The position numbers and the translations under genes were made by a program. Below, in pieces: positions 18,903 through 28,744 of a DNA stretch of 64,000 nt; the stretch's first letter is position 1, and every line of letters starts with the position of its first letter. The DNA is from Rhodospirillaceae bacterium (GTDB lineage Bacteria > Pseudomonadota > Alphaproteobacteria > Rhodospirillales > Rhodospirillaceae): the NCBI GenBank assembly GCA_029243545.1, contig JAQWRV010000007.1, positions 62,001-126,000 of the forward strand. Direction: 5' to 3'. The notes under the pieces are model-generated. The model searched no databases and was not told where the DNA came from. It was given only the letters and a program-made list of their open reading frames with translations.

Positions 18903-21271
18903 TCCGCATCGACCCCCTCAATAAAAAACTCTTCCGTGATTTGTGGCGAATCAAAGGGCAGGGGCTTGCCATATCCGCCGTTGTTGCCTGCGGCATTTCG
19001 TTGATGATCGCGTCGTTCGGTACTGTGGCCGCACTCGACGAAAGTAAAGATGCGTTTTACAACCGCACGCGTTTTGCCGACGTTTTTGCAGTGATGAAAC
19101 GCGCGCCCGACAGTTTGCTGCAAGAGATCGAACAGATTCCTGGTGTCGCCACAGCAGAAACACGCATTACAGCTGTAGTGAACCTTGATATTCCCGGTAT
19201 GAATGAACCCGCGACAGGACGTCTAATTTCCCTTCCGGAACGAGGAACGCCTCTGCTTAATAACGTAGTTCTAATGTCTGGCCGCTATCCGTCTACACAG
19301 AGACCGAATGAGGTCGCGATCACCGACCCGTTTGCTAAAGCTCACAGCTTGAGTCTCGGTGATACCTTTAAGGCGATCATCAATGGCAAGAAGCGCAGTC
19401 TAGAAATTGTCGGCCTCGGACTAACCCCCGAGTACATCTACGCGCTCGGTCCTGGTGCACTAATGCCCGACGATAAACGCTTTGGCGCTATATGGATGAG
19501 CCGTAAGGCCCTTGCCGCTGCTTTCAATTTGGATGGCGCGTTTAATGATGTCTCCATGTCTCTCCAACGCGGGGCACAGACGGAAGAAGTACTGCGCCGG
19601 CTCGATGTCTTGATCAAACCCTATGGAGGGAGCGGCTCTTATGCGCGGGAAGACCAACTCTCTCACTTCTTTCTCTCCAACGAGTTGGACCAGCTACGCA
19701 CCAGCGGTGCTATTTTTCCGCCCGTCTTTTTACTTGTCGCGGTCTTTCTGCTTAATGTTGTGGTTACACGTATCGTCACAACGGAACGAGAACAAATCGG
19801 TATATTCAAAGCCTTCGGATACACCGATGTAGAAGTCGGTTGGATTTATCTCAAACTGGTTTTAATTCTCGTCGGGGTCGGTCTTAGTCTGGGCATGCTA
19901 CTGGGCCTGTGGATGGGTGACAGCATGATCACCATGTACAAGACATACTTCAAATTTACCCTGCGTGACTTTGGCGTTGACCCGGCTGTCTTCGCCACAG
20001 CGGCTGCCATTAGCCTTGGTGCCGGACTGCTCGGTGGCTTGGGCGCCGTCCGCCAGGCCGTAGGCTTGTCCCCTGCCGTTGCAATGGCCCCACCGGTGCC
20101 GACATCTTATGAGCAAAGCGGATTGGCAGCGTTGTTCTCCAAATTCGAAATTAGTCAGCCAACGCGGATGATCTTTCGCCATGTCAGCCGGTTTCCTATC
20201 CGCTCTGGCTTAACCATTATCGGCGTGGCGTTCTCCGTTGCCTTGATGATCATGTCGTTATTCTTCTTGGATTCCGTCGAGAAAGTTATTCAGGTCTATT
20301 TTTTCCAGGCCGAACGCCAGACCTTAACCCTCACGTTTGTCGAGCCTCGTCCGGCTACGGTTGAGCAGGAAATTCAACACCTGCCAGGCGTTATTACGAC
20401 CCAACCTGTGCGTAGCGTTGCCGTACGCTTGCGCAATGGTCACCTCAGCGACCGAAAGGCTATTCAGGGCATTGTCTCAGGCGCTGATCTCAATAGACTG
20501 CTCGACAGTGAACAAAAGCTGATCGAACCACCGCCAGGCGGTATGGCGCTGTCAAAATACATCGCTAAAGATCTAAACCTAAAACTCGGTGACACCGTCA
20601 CTGTAGAAGTTATGCAAGAGCGCCGCCCCGTTGTCGAAGTGCCCATTGTGCGCATTGTCGAGGAGTATCTCGGCTTTCAAGCCTACATGCGGCTCGATGC
20701 CTTGAACCGGCTGATGAAGGAGGGGCCGACGGTGTCTTCGGTGCATGTGCTGGTCGACAGCCGCTACGCCGACGAACTGTACACCACTTTAAAAGACACC
20801 CCGGCGGTCGCGGGAATTGTGCAACAAACCGCAGCGCTCGATAGCTTTCGCAATACCATGGATAACACCATGAATGTGATGATCGGGTTCTATGTGGCGT
20901 TGGCCAGCCTGATCGCCTTTGGCGTTGCCTATAACGCCGCGCGAATTGCACTATCGGAACGGGCGCGAGCGTTAGCCAGTTTGCGGGTGCTTGGTTTCAC
21001 CAGAGAAGAGGTCACCTACATTCTCCTCGGTGAGTTGGGTATCTTAACATTGATCTCTCTTCCGGTTGGATGCCTGCTCGGATACGGCATGGCTTTATCT
21101 ATGTCTCCCATGCTGTCGACCGATCTCTATAATTTTCCATTCGTAATCGAGAATGCCACCTACGGCTGGTCCGTCGTGGTGGTCAGCATATCTGCCATCG
21201 TCTGCGGCCTGATCACGCGGCGCCGCGTCTATGACCTTGATCTTGTCACAGCCTTGAAGACCCGTGAGTAG
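18896..21271 (+). CDS. FtsX-like ABC exporter permease, double-length
   Basis: A 791-residue permease carrying two FtsX-type units. Each has a transmembrane helix, a large periplasmic domain and three further helices (helices near residues 20, 280, 320, 370, then 440, 660, 710, 765). The FtsX signature appears as [20 protein letters not shown] and again as [20 protein letters not shown]. Fusion of two permease halves is common for DevC/MacB-like exporters that work with an ATPase and an HlyD-type adaptor, as here. The substrate is unknown. Confidence 0.9.
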   Translation: MVIRIDPLNKKLFRDLWRIKGQGLAISAVVACGISLMIASFGTVAALDESKDAFYNRTRFADVFAVMKRAPDSLLQEIEQIPGVATAETRITAVVNLDIPGMNEPATGRLISLPERGTPLLNNVVLMSGRYPSTQRPNEVAITDPFAKAHSLSLGDTFKAIINGKKRSLEIVGLGLTPEYIYALGPGALMPDDKRFGAIWMSRKALAAAFNLDGAFNDVSMSLQRGAQTEEVLRRLDVLIKPYGGSGSYAREDQLSHFFLSNELDQLRTSGAIFPPVFLLVAVFLLNVVVTRIVTTEREQIGIFKAFGYTDVEVGWIYLKLVLILVGVGLSLGMLLGLWMGDSMITMYKTYFKFTLRDFGVDPAVFATAAAISLGAGLLGGLGAVRQAVGLSPAVAMAPPVPTSYEQSGLAALFSKFEISQPTRMIFRHVSRFPIRSGLTIIGVAFSVALMIMSLFFLDSVEKVIQVYFFQAERQTLTLTFVEPRPATVEQEIQHLPGVITTQPVRSVAVRLRNGHLSDRKAIQGIVSGADLNRLLDSEQKLIEPPPGGMALSKYIAKDLNLKLGDTVTVEVMQERRPVVEVPIVRIVEEYLGFQAYMRLDALNRLMKEGPTVSSVHVLVDSRYADELYTTLKDTPAVAGIVQQTAALDSFRNTMDNTMNVMIGFYVALASLIAFGVAYNAARIALSERARALASLRVLGFTREEVTYILLGELGILTLISLPVGCLLGYGMALSMSPMLSTDLYNFPFVIENATYGWSVVVVSISAIVCGLITRRRVYDLDLVTALKTRE

Positions 21272-21296
21272 TTAAAATAGTTAGAGAAGTTTGAAC

Positions 21297-22517
21297 ATGT
21301 CACTGCCCTTTTCTCGTCGTACCCTTGTTATCGGTTCAATCATCCTCGCCATCATTGTGTTGGTGATCCTATCCCTACAACAGCAGTCCATCGGCGTGGA
21401 TGTGGCACAAGTAAAGCGAAGCGATCTCCTCGTCACCATCGACGACGAAGGGCAAACACGGTTGAAAGACGTTTACGCCGTATCCGCGCCAGTGGCCGGG
21501 CGGGTGCGCCGTATCGATATCGAAGCCGGCGACCCGGTCATTGCCAGCGAAACCGTGCTGGCCATGTTTGAACCCTCTGACCCCGCCATGCTGGATGTGC
21601 GCAGCCGCTCGGAGGCTGAGGCGATTGTACGCGCTGCCGAAGCCGCTGTGGGATTAGGAAATGCAGAGCAATCCCGTGCCCAGGCGCAACTAGATTTCGC
21701 CCAGGCGGAATTAAACCGGGCTGTTCCATTGGCAGAACGCGGGACCATTTCCCAAGCGACTCTCGAGCAGCGTCAGTTGTCTTTGCTCACAGGCCAGGCC
21801 CAGCGCGCGGAAGCCGTCGCTAGCTTGCGTAAAGTGCGCGCCGATTTGGAAACCGCGCGGGCTACGCTGATCACAGCGCAGGAAAGTGAAACCGTCAGCG
21901 CTGATTCCGATGATCTTATTCCCGTGCGTGCGCCCATCTCCGGGCGTGTGCTCCGCGTCTTGCAGGAAAGCGAAGGCGTCGTCGCCACCGGCACAGTACT
22001 GATGGAACTGGGCGATCCGACTGAATTGGAAATCGAGGTGGATCTGCTCTCTACCGACGCCGTGAGAATTAAGCCGGGTGACCGGGTGATCATTGATGAT
22101 TGGGGCGGCGACATGCCGCTCGAAGGCCGTGTGCGTTTGGTCGAACCCTTCGGTTACACTAAGGTCTCAGCCCTGGGCATCGAGGAACAACGGGTCAACG
22201 TCATCATCGACTTTGTCTCGCCCCAGTCAGACTGGCAGAGCCTCGGCCATGGCTATCGGGTGGAAACCCGCGTTGTTGTTCAAGACCGTAAAAACGTAAT
22301 AACCATTCCGGTCAGCGCCCTGTTCCGCTCCGGCGAAAGCTGGGCCGTCTTCGCCGATGACGATGGCACAGCGGTGCTGAAAGAAATCACGCTCGGTGAG
22401 CGCAACACGATGGAAGCTGAAGTGACCGGCGGATTGGAAGTAGGTGACGCTGTCATTCTTCATCCGTCCGATTCCATTGAACACGGCGTAGGGATCGAAA
22501 GAAGAGTGGGGCTTTAA
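21297..22517 (+). CDS. HlyD/DevB-like efflux adaptor
   Basis: A 406-residue periplasmic adaptor with an N-terminal signal anchor (LVIGSIILAIIVLVILSL), a lipoyl domain (VSAPVAGRVRRIDIEAGDPV and later VRAPISGRVLRVLQESEG), a coiled-coil hairpin (about 85-205) and beta-barrel domains. It would link the FtsX-like permease to TolC. I chose the ATG at 21297, eight bases after AGAGAAG, rather than the TTG at 21291. It is the third gene of the exporter operon, 25 bases after the permease. Confidence 0.9.
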   Translation: MSLPFSRRTLVIGSIILAIIVLVILSLQQQSIGVDVAQVKRSDLLVTIDDEGQTRLKDVYAVSAPVAGRVRRIDIEAGDPVIASETVLAMFEPSDPAMLDVRSRSEAEAIVRAAEAAVGLGNAEQSRAQAQLDFAQAELNRAVPLAERGTISQATLEQRQLSLLTGQAQRAEAVASLRKVRADLETARATLITAQESETVSADSDDLIPVRAPISGRVLRVLQESEGVVATGTVLMELGDPTELEIEVDLLSTDAVRIKPGDRVIIDDWGGDMPLEGRVRLVEPFGYTKVSALGIEEQRVNVIIDFVSPQSDWQSLGHGYRVETRVVVQDRKNVITIPVSALFRSGESWAVFADDDGTAVLKEITLGERNTMEAEVTGGLEVGDAVILHPSDSIEHGVGIERRVGL

Positions 22518-22717
22518 ACCATCGGGGCGATGTTGGCATTGAGGCGAAAGACGTTGGTGGGATCGTACTTATTCTTCAGTGCCACCAGCCGCGTGTAGTT
22601 GCCTTTGAAGTTGGCCTGCACGGCCGAGACACCTTCATCCATCAATGAGTTTGTATAGAAGCCATTGGCCACAAAAGGCTCGACTGGATTCCAGAAGTTC
22701 CGCCCCGCCACAACCAT
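22514..22717 (-). pseudogene. C-terminal remnant (BBE domain) of a FAD-linked oxidase
   Basis: A 67-residue fragment containing NYTRLVALKNKYDPTNVFRL, the signature of the berberine-bridge-enzyme C-terminal domain of FAD/FMN oxidases of the PCMH type. The FAD-binding domain (normally about 400 residues) is missing. The frame extends a few codons further upstream (KTHLPAQSEA) before a stop. It follows the cytochrome gene by 65 bases on the same strand, so a FAD oxidase probably once belonged to the ThDP-enzyme/cytochrome operon. Confidence 0.75.
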
Positions 22718-22782
22718 GGCTTCCGACTGGGCCGGAAGGTGCGTCTTTTAATCATCGGTATTCTTTGGGTGAAACGGTGCAG

Positions 22783-23112
22783 TTAATCCAACTGAAGCAG
22801 AGGTATGGCGTCAAGGGCCGGTGGTTCTGGAATACCAGAGAGATAAGCATGGATACGGCCTAATTTTTCATCACTCAGCACCTTAGGCGAATAGGCCGGC
22901 ATAACGCCGTAAGGGCGGCGGACAATATCCGCGAAATCTTCAAATTCCAGGGGGGCGGGCGCGAGGCGTAAACCGGCACCACTGCCCTGACCGACCCGGC
23001 CGTGGCATTGATCACAACCGAACTGCAAATACGTGTGGCCGTCTGATTGCGCATGAGCGAATGGCGCGAAAGCAAACAAAGCGAGGATAGAGAAGATCTT
23101 GTAAATCCTCAT
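22783..23112 (-). CDS. Small periplasmic c-type cytochrome
   Basis: A 109-residue protein with a signal peptide (MRIYKIFSILALFAFAPFAHA), one haem motif CDQCH near residue 34 and a likely Met axial ligand in VMPAYSPKVLSD. It is a compact class I cytochrome c of the kind used as an electron acceptor for periplasmic dehydrogenases. The start ATG shares one base with the TGA of the ThDP-enzyme gene, with AGG seven bases upstream; a GTG one codon earlier is possible. Tight coupling suggests it accepts electrons from that enzyme or from the lost FAD oxidase. Confidence 0.88.
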   Translation of the reverse strand: MRIYKIFSILALFAFAPFAHAQSDGHTYLQFGCDQCHGRVGQGSGAGLRLAPAPLEFEDFADIVRRPYGVMPAYSPKVLSDEKLGRIHAYLSGIPEPPALDAIPLLQLD

Positions 23113-25103
23113 CACCTCGCCTGCGCCACAATGTCAAGCAAAGCCGGTTCACCTTGGCCGATGACGTCCATGGCTTTAGCCAGGGCCGTTCCCACATCGT
23201 AGGGGTTATCTATAGGCCCACTTGCCCACATGCCGAAGCTCTTGGCCATGGCCGCAAAATCCACCGGCGGATCATCAAAGACATTGCCAATACGTGCGCT
23301 GCCTTCCACTCCGCGCTGCCGCCGGGCAGCAACCCGCTGCACATGCATGATCTCCTGATGGTAGGCGCGATTATTGTGCATCACCGTCAGCAGCGGCACG
23401 TTCAGATGCGCTGCCGTCCACAATGCGCCGGGCGCATAGAGCATATCGCCGTCGCTTTGTAGGTTCACAGCAATGCGGCCTTGCTCCTGATGGGCCAGAG
23501 CCGCGCCGACTGCCGCCGGAATGCCGTAACCCAAACCGCCTGCGCCCGAGGTGCCGATGTAATGGTGCGTCTTATCCATGGCCCACAGGCGGCGGGGCCA
23601 ATTGCCCCAGAAGCCGACGCCTGACACCAAGCCCCAATCCTCATCTTTTATTTTGTCCCAAACTTCCATGCAGATACGCGCCGTAGAAACCGGGCTGGCC
23701 TCCCAGCCGTAACGGGCCGCGTTGAGGTCGCGCTGGCGGGCGTCGTTATATGCTTCGCGATGGCCGTCTTCCCTGCGGGCGATGACGGAGCGGCGGGACC
23801 GGGACATGGCCTGGCGCACCGCTTCAATCAGCGCCGGTAAGGTGGTTTCAACATCTCCGCTGATGGGCACATCCGGCTCGTAGTAGCGACCAAAGTCTTG
23901 GTAATTAGATTTCATGAAGCTGCTGTTGATGCCAAGCGTGATCACCTTCACATCATCTCCGACCCGGGCTTGCGCTTCACGATGCGGTAAATCGAGAATG
24001 CGGTTGACACTGCCCCACACGTCGCCCAATTCCAGACCGAAAATCAAATCTGCGCCGCTGACCGCCGCTCCGCCGCGCGAAGAGTGGTTCAAATAGTGGG
24101 TGTTGGGGAAGTTCATCCGCCCGCCCCTATCCATCACGGGCGCCTGCAGAAGTTCGGCAAGTTCGATGAGCTGAGCTAAACCTGCTTCCGTACGAATGGC
24201 GCGATCGGCCAGCAGTACGGGAGAACCTGCATTGACCAGCAGGTCCGCCGCCGCTTCGACCGCGCCGCTATCCCCTTGGGGCGGGTGAATGACTGGCAGG
24301 GTTGGCAACGGCGGAAGGTTTTGTCCCGCCGCACTGGCTTCCTGCAACTCCGCATCAAGCACCAGAGCCACCGGCCCCATGGGCGGGGTCATGGCAATGC
24401 GATAGGCACGGGCGAATGACTCAGCAAAGTGTGTGAGGGAAACCGGGGTATCGTCCCATTTGACAAAATCGCGAATGGGACGGGCGGAATCCTGCGCCGA
24501 ATGGAGCCACTCCACCGGCGAGCGCCGGCTTGCAGCGTCTTTATGGTCACCGGCGATGATGATCAACGGCACCTTATCGGCCCAGGCGTTGTAGACCGCC
24601 ATGGCTGCATGCTGAATGCCGACCGTGCCGTGGCAGGCCATAGCCAACGGCTTGCCCGCAACCTTGAAGTAGCCGTGAGACAGCGCAACCGCCTGCTCTT
24701 CATGCAGGCAGGTGAGAATTTTCGGCTGTTTATTGTTGGCGTAATTGAGCACCGACTCATGCAAGCCGCGATAGCTTGAAGCAGCATTGATGGCGAGGTA
24801 ATCGATCTCCATGGCCTGCATCACATCGACCATGTAGTCGGACCCTGGCTGGTCGACGAAATAGCGGTCAATAATTTCCTCTGGGTAATCTTCTAACGGA
24901 TCAAACTCCCGGGCGAGTTGAGACTCACTTGGCGAAGCCAGCGGGGCTTTATCGAGAGAAGATTGCGGAGCGGGGTCTGGCGATTGTGCGGCTACTGGTT
25001 CTGACACAGCTATGGCGCCCGCCGCACTGGCGGCACTGACAGCAGAGGCGCTCTTTAAGAATCCACGCCTGTCAACGCTTTTGGGTTCTTTTTCGTCAGC
25101 CAT
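23112..25103 (-). CDS. Tat-exported thiamine-diphosphate-dependent enzyme
   Basis: A 663-residue protein. It begins with a twin-arginine signal (DRRGFLKSASAVSAASAAGA, about residues 11-35, cleaved after VAAQ), so it is predicted to fold with cofactor and cross to the periplasm. The body is an acetolactate-synthase/benzoylformate-decarboxylase-type ThDP fold: the catalytic Glu lies in CLHEEQAVALSHGY, a central domain is present, and the ThDP-Mg motif reads LQSDGDMLYAPG ... HNNRAY. The FAD requirement of acetolactate synthase is not evident. ThDP enzymes are usually cytoplasmic, so export is unusual. It sits between a methyltransferase gene and a cytochrome c gene on one strand. Substrate unknown; a 2-oxo acid or aldehyde is likely. 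Confidence 0.85.
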   Translation of the reverse strand: MADEKEPKSVDRRGFLKSASAVSAASAAGAIAVSEPVAAQSPDPAPQSSLDKAPLASPSESQLAREFDPLEDYPEEIIDRYFVDQPGSDYMVDVMQAMEIDYLAINAASSYRGLHESVLNYANNKQPKILTCLHEEQAVALSHGYFKVAGKPLAMACHGTVGIQHAAMAVYNAWADKVPLIIIAGDHKDAASRRSPVEWLHSAQDSARPIRDFVKWDDTPVSLTHFAESFARAYRIAMTPPMGPVALVLDAELQEASAAGQNLPPLPTLPVIHPPQGDSGAVEAAADLLVNAGSPVLLADRAIRTEAGLAQLIELAELLQAPVMDRGGRMNFPNTHYLNHSSRGGAAVSGADLIFGLELGDVWGSVNRILDLPHREAQARVGDDVKVITLGINSSFMKSNYQDFGRYYEPDVPISGDVETTLPALIEAVRQAMSRSRRSVIARREDGHREAYNDARQRDLNAARYGWEASPVSTARICMEVWDKIKDEDWGLVSGVGFWGNWPRRLWAMDKTHHYIGTSGAGGLGYGIPAAVGAALAHQEQGRIAVNLQSDGDMLYAPGALWTAAHLNVPLLTVMHNNRAYHQEIMHVQRVAARRQRGVEGSARIGNVFDDPPVDFAAMAKSFGMWASGPIDNPYDVGTALAKAMDVIGQGEPALLDIVAQAR

Positions 25104-25206
25104 ACCCACTACCTTTCTCTTTCACCCTTACATTAGGCGGGGTTGAGGCAGAGAGGTCAAATGCTGACGTGAGCGTTCATGGGTTGGATAATGATTTGGA
25201 GAAAAA

Positions 25207-26415
25207 TCAGCTGGCTCCGCTTTTACGGCCGCCGAAGATGAACCATCCACCGCGCCCATGCAGCGGCACAGGTACTTTTCCATCCAGGAAATCTGCATAT
25301 TGCGCTTCGGGAAAGGTGGCGGCGTCGGGAATGGTGAGTTCAAACGTGGAATGTTCTGGAAAGCCGGCTTCTACAGACAACTGTGCTGAGTCCTGAGAGC
25401 GGAAATTTCTAAAGTTAGGCTCATTATTATGATTGGTATCCCAATCGTACATGAAATTCAGAAACGGCTCACAGGCCTTATGGGGCGGCAATTCAACATT
25501 GGCCATAATGCCGCCCGGCTTAAGAACCCGAAACGCTTCCGCCAAAATTCTTTTGGTCGACGGCACCGCAATTTCATGAAAAAAGAAACTTGAAACGACA
25601 AGGTCAAAGGATGCATCGGGAAAATCTATTTCTTCCGCATTTTGCTGACTAAGATGCATCTTCACGCCCGCTTGCTCAGCCTTGGCATGGCCGTAGCGTA
25701 AACCGGGCGCGGCGATATCGATGCCGTAAAGCTCCAACTGGGAAAACTCTTTGGCGTAGGCCATCAAGTTGCTGCCGTGTTGGGTTCCCATATCGAGAAC
25801 GTTCGACGGAGCAAAGTCAGGAAAGACACTCTTCAACCATTTGCTGACGGAAGCACCGACGTTGCCGAAAACCCGCGCCGGATTGATGGGTGGGCCGCAA
25901 TGGCCGACCCCAAGCAACACCCCTTGCGCCACATCATCTTCGGCAAATTCTGAGTGATATCCGCCCGGCGTTAAATGGACATCGAGCGCCGTAATGTAGG
26001 ACGGCATCTCCAGATCGGGGTCCGTCTTGAGGGTCCCGCCGGCGGGGTTCTCGTTGGCAACAGTGCGCGCAAAATCGATCATCTCCCGCAGGTCTCGCTC
26101 AATCGCCGCCTGTTTAGACTGCGGCATCATTTCCTGAGCGTTACAGCGGATTGAGCTGTAGGTCCTGTAAAACAGATTGCTCCCTATGGCCTTGTAGATC
26201 TCGTGACCGGTTTCCGGGCTGCGACCGTGATCGCGCTCAAATGCGGGGCGCACAGATTTTTCATAGGCATCCTTCACATCGAACCGCAGGCTCATCAAAG
26301 CATGATTGTGCAGGTTCGCGATGTAGCGGGTGCGTACGTATTCGTCGTGGGTTTGCCGAAATAAACTGTCGATATTCGTCACGGTTTCACGCTCGCGCGT
26401 TTGGTCACTGTTCAT
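25207..26415 (-). CDS. Large SAM-dependent methyltransferase (paralogue of 55705-56889)
   Basis: A 402-residue protein with an N-terminal helical domain of about 190 residues (DEYVRTRYIANLHNHALMSL) and a class I methyltransferase domain: motif I NVLDMGTQHGSNLMAYAK, then LYGIDIAAPGLRYGHAKAEQ, and a post-motif EAFRVLKPGGIMANVE. The SAM loop GTQHGSN departs from GxGxG. A homologue with the same layout occurs at 55.7 kb. It is the first gene of the ThDP-enzyme/cytochrome operon, divergent from an alpha/beta-hydrolase gene. The ATG at 26415 is preferred over a GTG at 26421. Methyl acceptor unknown. Confidence 0.82.
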   Translation of the reverse strand: MNSDQTRERETVTNIDSLFRQTHDEYVRTRYIANLHNHALMSLRFDVKDAYEKSVRPAFERDHGRSPETGHEIYKAIGSNLFYRTYSSIRCNAQEMMPQSKQAAIERDLREMIDFARTVANENPAGGTLKTDPDLEMPSYITALDVHLTPGGYHSEFAEDDVAQGVLLGVGHCGPPINPARVFGNVGASVSKWLKSVFPDFAPSNVLDMGTQHGSNLMAYAKEFSQLELYGIDIAAPGLRYGHAKAEQAGVKMHLSQQNAEEIDFPDASFDLVVSSFFFHEIAVPSTKRILAEAFRVLKPGGIMANVELPPHKACEPFLNFMYDWDTNHNNEPNFRNFRSQDSAQLSVEAGFPEHSTFELTIPDAATFPEAQYADFLDGKVPVPLHGRGGWFIFGGRKSGAS

Positions 26416-26546
26416 GAACACCTGAATAGCAGTTTGGTAGTCTTTTTGTCACCGGCCAATACGGTATGCATTCCACCTCGCTCTCACTAGGCGACCCCGC
26501 TATGCTATGCTCCGCTCTAGTAACAAACGAATTTGGGGAGCACATC

Positions 26547-27332
26547 ATGAAACGCGGGTATGTCGATTGCGATATGGGGCAACTGCACTATTGGACCGCT
26601 GGTAAGGGACCGAACCTAGTGCTGCTGCACCAGTCCACCCAGTCCTCCGAAGAATACATGGGGATGATCCCCTATCTGGAAGACAAGTACACCCTGTGGG
26701 CCATTGAATGGCTCGGCCATGGTAATTCCTGCGACCCCACTCATGAACCAGAGATGGGCGACTACACCCGTACGGTCATTCAGGCGTTGGATGCACTGGG
26801 CATTGATAAGGCCGCGTTCCTTGGTCATCACGGCGGTGGTTCCATCTGCATCGACATTGCGGCGTCGCAGCCGGAACGCGCCACTCATGTGATTGCCTCG
26901 GGTACCGGACAGCGCTCTAAGGAAGACACTGAGAAGCTGCTCAAACACCGCAAGGAAGCGCCGGAGCCCATTGATGAATCCGGCAGCTTCTTGAACAAAA
27001 TGTGGGGCATCTACGCCAAGCTCGGCGGACCAAGAACCTCGCTCGACACCATGCACCATGTGTTTCTGGTCAACATGAAAGAGCGCATGCGCCTTTACGA
27101 CGCCCATGACCCCATCCTCAAATGGAACAAAGCAGAAGCCTGCGCCAAACTGCAATGCCCGGTGCTGCTCATGCAGGGTGACCTAGATGCCTTCGTCGCG
27201 GGACAGGAAAAACTTTTGGAAGCCCTTGACAATGGGCACCGCAAAGTCATCGAAGGCACCGGTGCGTTTTTGTTTTATGAACAGCCGGAAGAGATTTCAA
27301 AAGTCGTCGATGAGTTCATGGCTAACAGCTAG
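26547..27332 (+). CDS. Alpha/beta-hydrolase-fold protein lacking the usual catalytic residues
   Basis: A 261-residue alpha/beta-hydrolase-fold protein: LVLLHQSTQSS oxyanion region, nucleophile elbow, PVLLMQGDLDAFV acid loop and C-terminal FYEQPEEI. The elbow reads GHHGGG (residues 93-98), so the nucleophile position is His95 rather than Ser, Asp or Cys. The loop that normally carries the catalytic His reads GTGAFL, with Ala240 in its place. It may be a binding protein, act by non-hydrolytic chemistry or use other residues. The ATG at 26547 follows GGGGAG. It is divergent from the methyltransferase operon and expressed alone. Confidence 0.85.
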   Translation: MKRGYVDCDMGQLHYWTAGKGPNLVLLHQSTQSSEEYMGMIPYLEDKYTLWAIEWLGHGNSCDPTHEPEMGDYTRTVIQALDALGIDKAAFLGHHGGGSICIDIAASQPERATHVIASGTGQRSKEDTEKLLKHRKEAPEPIDESGSFLNKMWGIYAKLGGPRTSLDTMHHVFLVNMKERMRLYDAHDPILKWNKAEACAKLQCPVLLMQGDLDAFVAGQEKLLEALDNGHRKVIEGTGAFLFYEQPEEISKVVDEFMANS

Positions 27333-27356
27333 CCTGAGTTTATGTCTAACAACTGA
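27312..27356 (+). repeat. Imperfect tandem duplication of the gene's last codons and stop
   Basis: A 21-base unit holding the last six codons and TAG (27312-27332, ...EFMANS) is followed after one codon by a diverged copy (27336-27356, EFMSNN and TGA) in the same frame. Readthrough of the TAG would add PEFMSNN. It looks like an old local duplication at the 3' end. Confidence 0.6.
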
Positions 27357-27361
27357 TTCGA

Positions 27362-28744
27362 TTAAATCACCTTACCCGGGTTGAGCAACCCCTTGGGGTC
27401 AAGCGTGCGTTTGAGCATACGCATGACCTCCACTTCAGCGTCGGTGCGGCTCCAGTTAAGGTAGTCACGTTTCTCCGTGCCAATACCGTGCTCGGCGGAA
27501 ACTGAACCACCAAGATCACGGATGATGCCATAGAGAATATCGTTCACTTTTTTGTGGGCGTCGGCAGAACCATCGCCAACCGAAATCACTGCATGCAAAT
27601 TACCATCGCCAAGATGACCGAGAATCAACGTGGTTGCGCCGGGAAAAGCCCCTTCAATGTCTGCTTCCGCGCGCCTACCAAAGTCATCCATGGTCAGGAT
27701 TGGCATGGAGACATCATAAGTAAACATGGGTGAGAGGGTGCGGAACCCTTCGCCCGCGCCTTCCCGGATCGCCCACAGGTCTTCACGGTCGGATTCCGAC
27801 TGGGCAACCACGCCATCTTGAATCAAATTCTGCGAACTCGCCGTTTCCAACAAATTTTCAAACTTATCCGCATCACCGTCAGGATCTGCTCCCAAAAACT
27901 CCGTGATCACATAGAACTGATGATCGGGCGTTAAGGGTGGTTTGAGGTTGGGACACCTCTCGCGCACGAAATCGTAATACTTGGACCACATCACTTCAAA
28001 AGCACCGAGCCCGCCACCCAGTTTTGTATCTAGCAGGGAGAGATAACTCAGAACGGATTCAAATTTATCCATACCGACTAAAGCCGTACAGGTGCTCAAA
28101 GGCTTGGGTGCCAGCCTCAACACACAACGGGTGACGATGCCCAGCGTGCCTTCGGAACCGATGAACAATTGCTTGAGGTCGTAGCCCGCGTTATTTTTCA
28201 GCATGCGATTCATGGAGGTGAGGATGGTGCCGTCAGCCAGAACCGCTTCCAGGCCGAGCACAGACTGGCGCATCATGCCGTATCGGATGACGCGGTTGCC
28301 GCCGGCATTGGTGCTGATGAGTCCGCCAAGAGTCGCGCTGCCCCGCGCGCCCAAGTCTACCGGCATCATAAAGCCTGCATCGTCGGCGACAGACTGCGCG
28401 GTTTCTAGAACCACGCCCGCTTCCGCAGTCATGGTGCGGCCGCTGTCGTCGATCCCTTCAACGGCGTTCATGCGCTCGAGAGACAGCACCACCTCGCCCT
28501 CCCCCGGTGCGCCGCCACCGACCAGACCAGTCATACCGCCTTGAGGCACAACGGCCCGCCCCGCATGAAAACAGATTTTGAGAATACCGGAGACTTCTTG
28601 AGTGGATGTGGGCCGGACGACAAAAGCAGGCGTGCCCGCTGGGCCGTGGCCCCGGGTGTCCGTATAGCGCCGACCGATATCGTCTCCAGTGAGCAGGCCG
28701 GATTTATCGACCACGCCGGCAAGTGCGGTGAGCAGGTCGGTCAT
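27362..28744 (-). CDS. FAD-linked oxidase of the GlcD / D-2-hydroxyacid dehydrogenase family
   Basis: A 460-residue flavoprotein with a PCMH-type FAD-binding domain (VVPQGGMTGLVGGGAP, PVDLGARGSATLGGLISTNA, GSEGTLGIVT; residues about 40-220) and a C-terminal FAD-oxidase domain with GHLGDGNLH and SVSAEHGIGTEKR. Members oxidise D-lactate, glycolate or D-2-hydroxyglutarate and pass electrons to quinone or an electron-transfer protein. The start ATG overlaps the TGA of the SnoaL-like gene (ATGA), indicating coupled translation. It is the last gene of a five-gene minus-strand operon (30730 to 27362). Confidence 0.9.
   Translation of the reverse strand: MTDLLTALAGVVDKSGLLTGDDIGRRYTDTRGHGPAGTPAFVVRPTSTQEVSGILKICFHAGRAVVPQGGMTGLVGGGAPGEGEVVLSLERMNAVEGIDDSGRTMTAEAGVVLETAQSVADDAGFMMPVDLGARGSATLGGLISTNAGGNRVIRYGMMRQSVLGLEAVLADGTILTSMNRMLKNNAGYDLKQLFIGSEGTLGIVTRCVLRLAPKPLSTCTALVGMDKFESVLSYLSLLDTKLGGGLGAFEVMWSKYYDFVRERCPNLKPPLTPDHQFYVITEFLGADPDGDADKFENLLETASSQNLIQDGVVAQSESDREDLWAIREGAGEGFRTLSPMFTYDVSMPILTMDDFGRRAEADIEGAFPGATTLILGHLGDGNLHAVISVGDGSADAHKKVNDILYGIIRDLGGSVSAEHGIGTEKRDYLNWSRTDAEVEVMRMLKRTLDPKGLLNPGKVI

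Noticed and set aside
22514-22717. BBE fragment as a real small gene
   Set aside because: The domain is only the tail of a larger flavoprotein and cannot bind FAD alone; it is better called a remnant.
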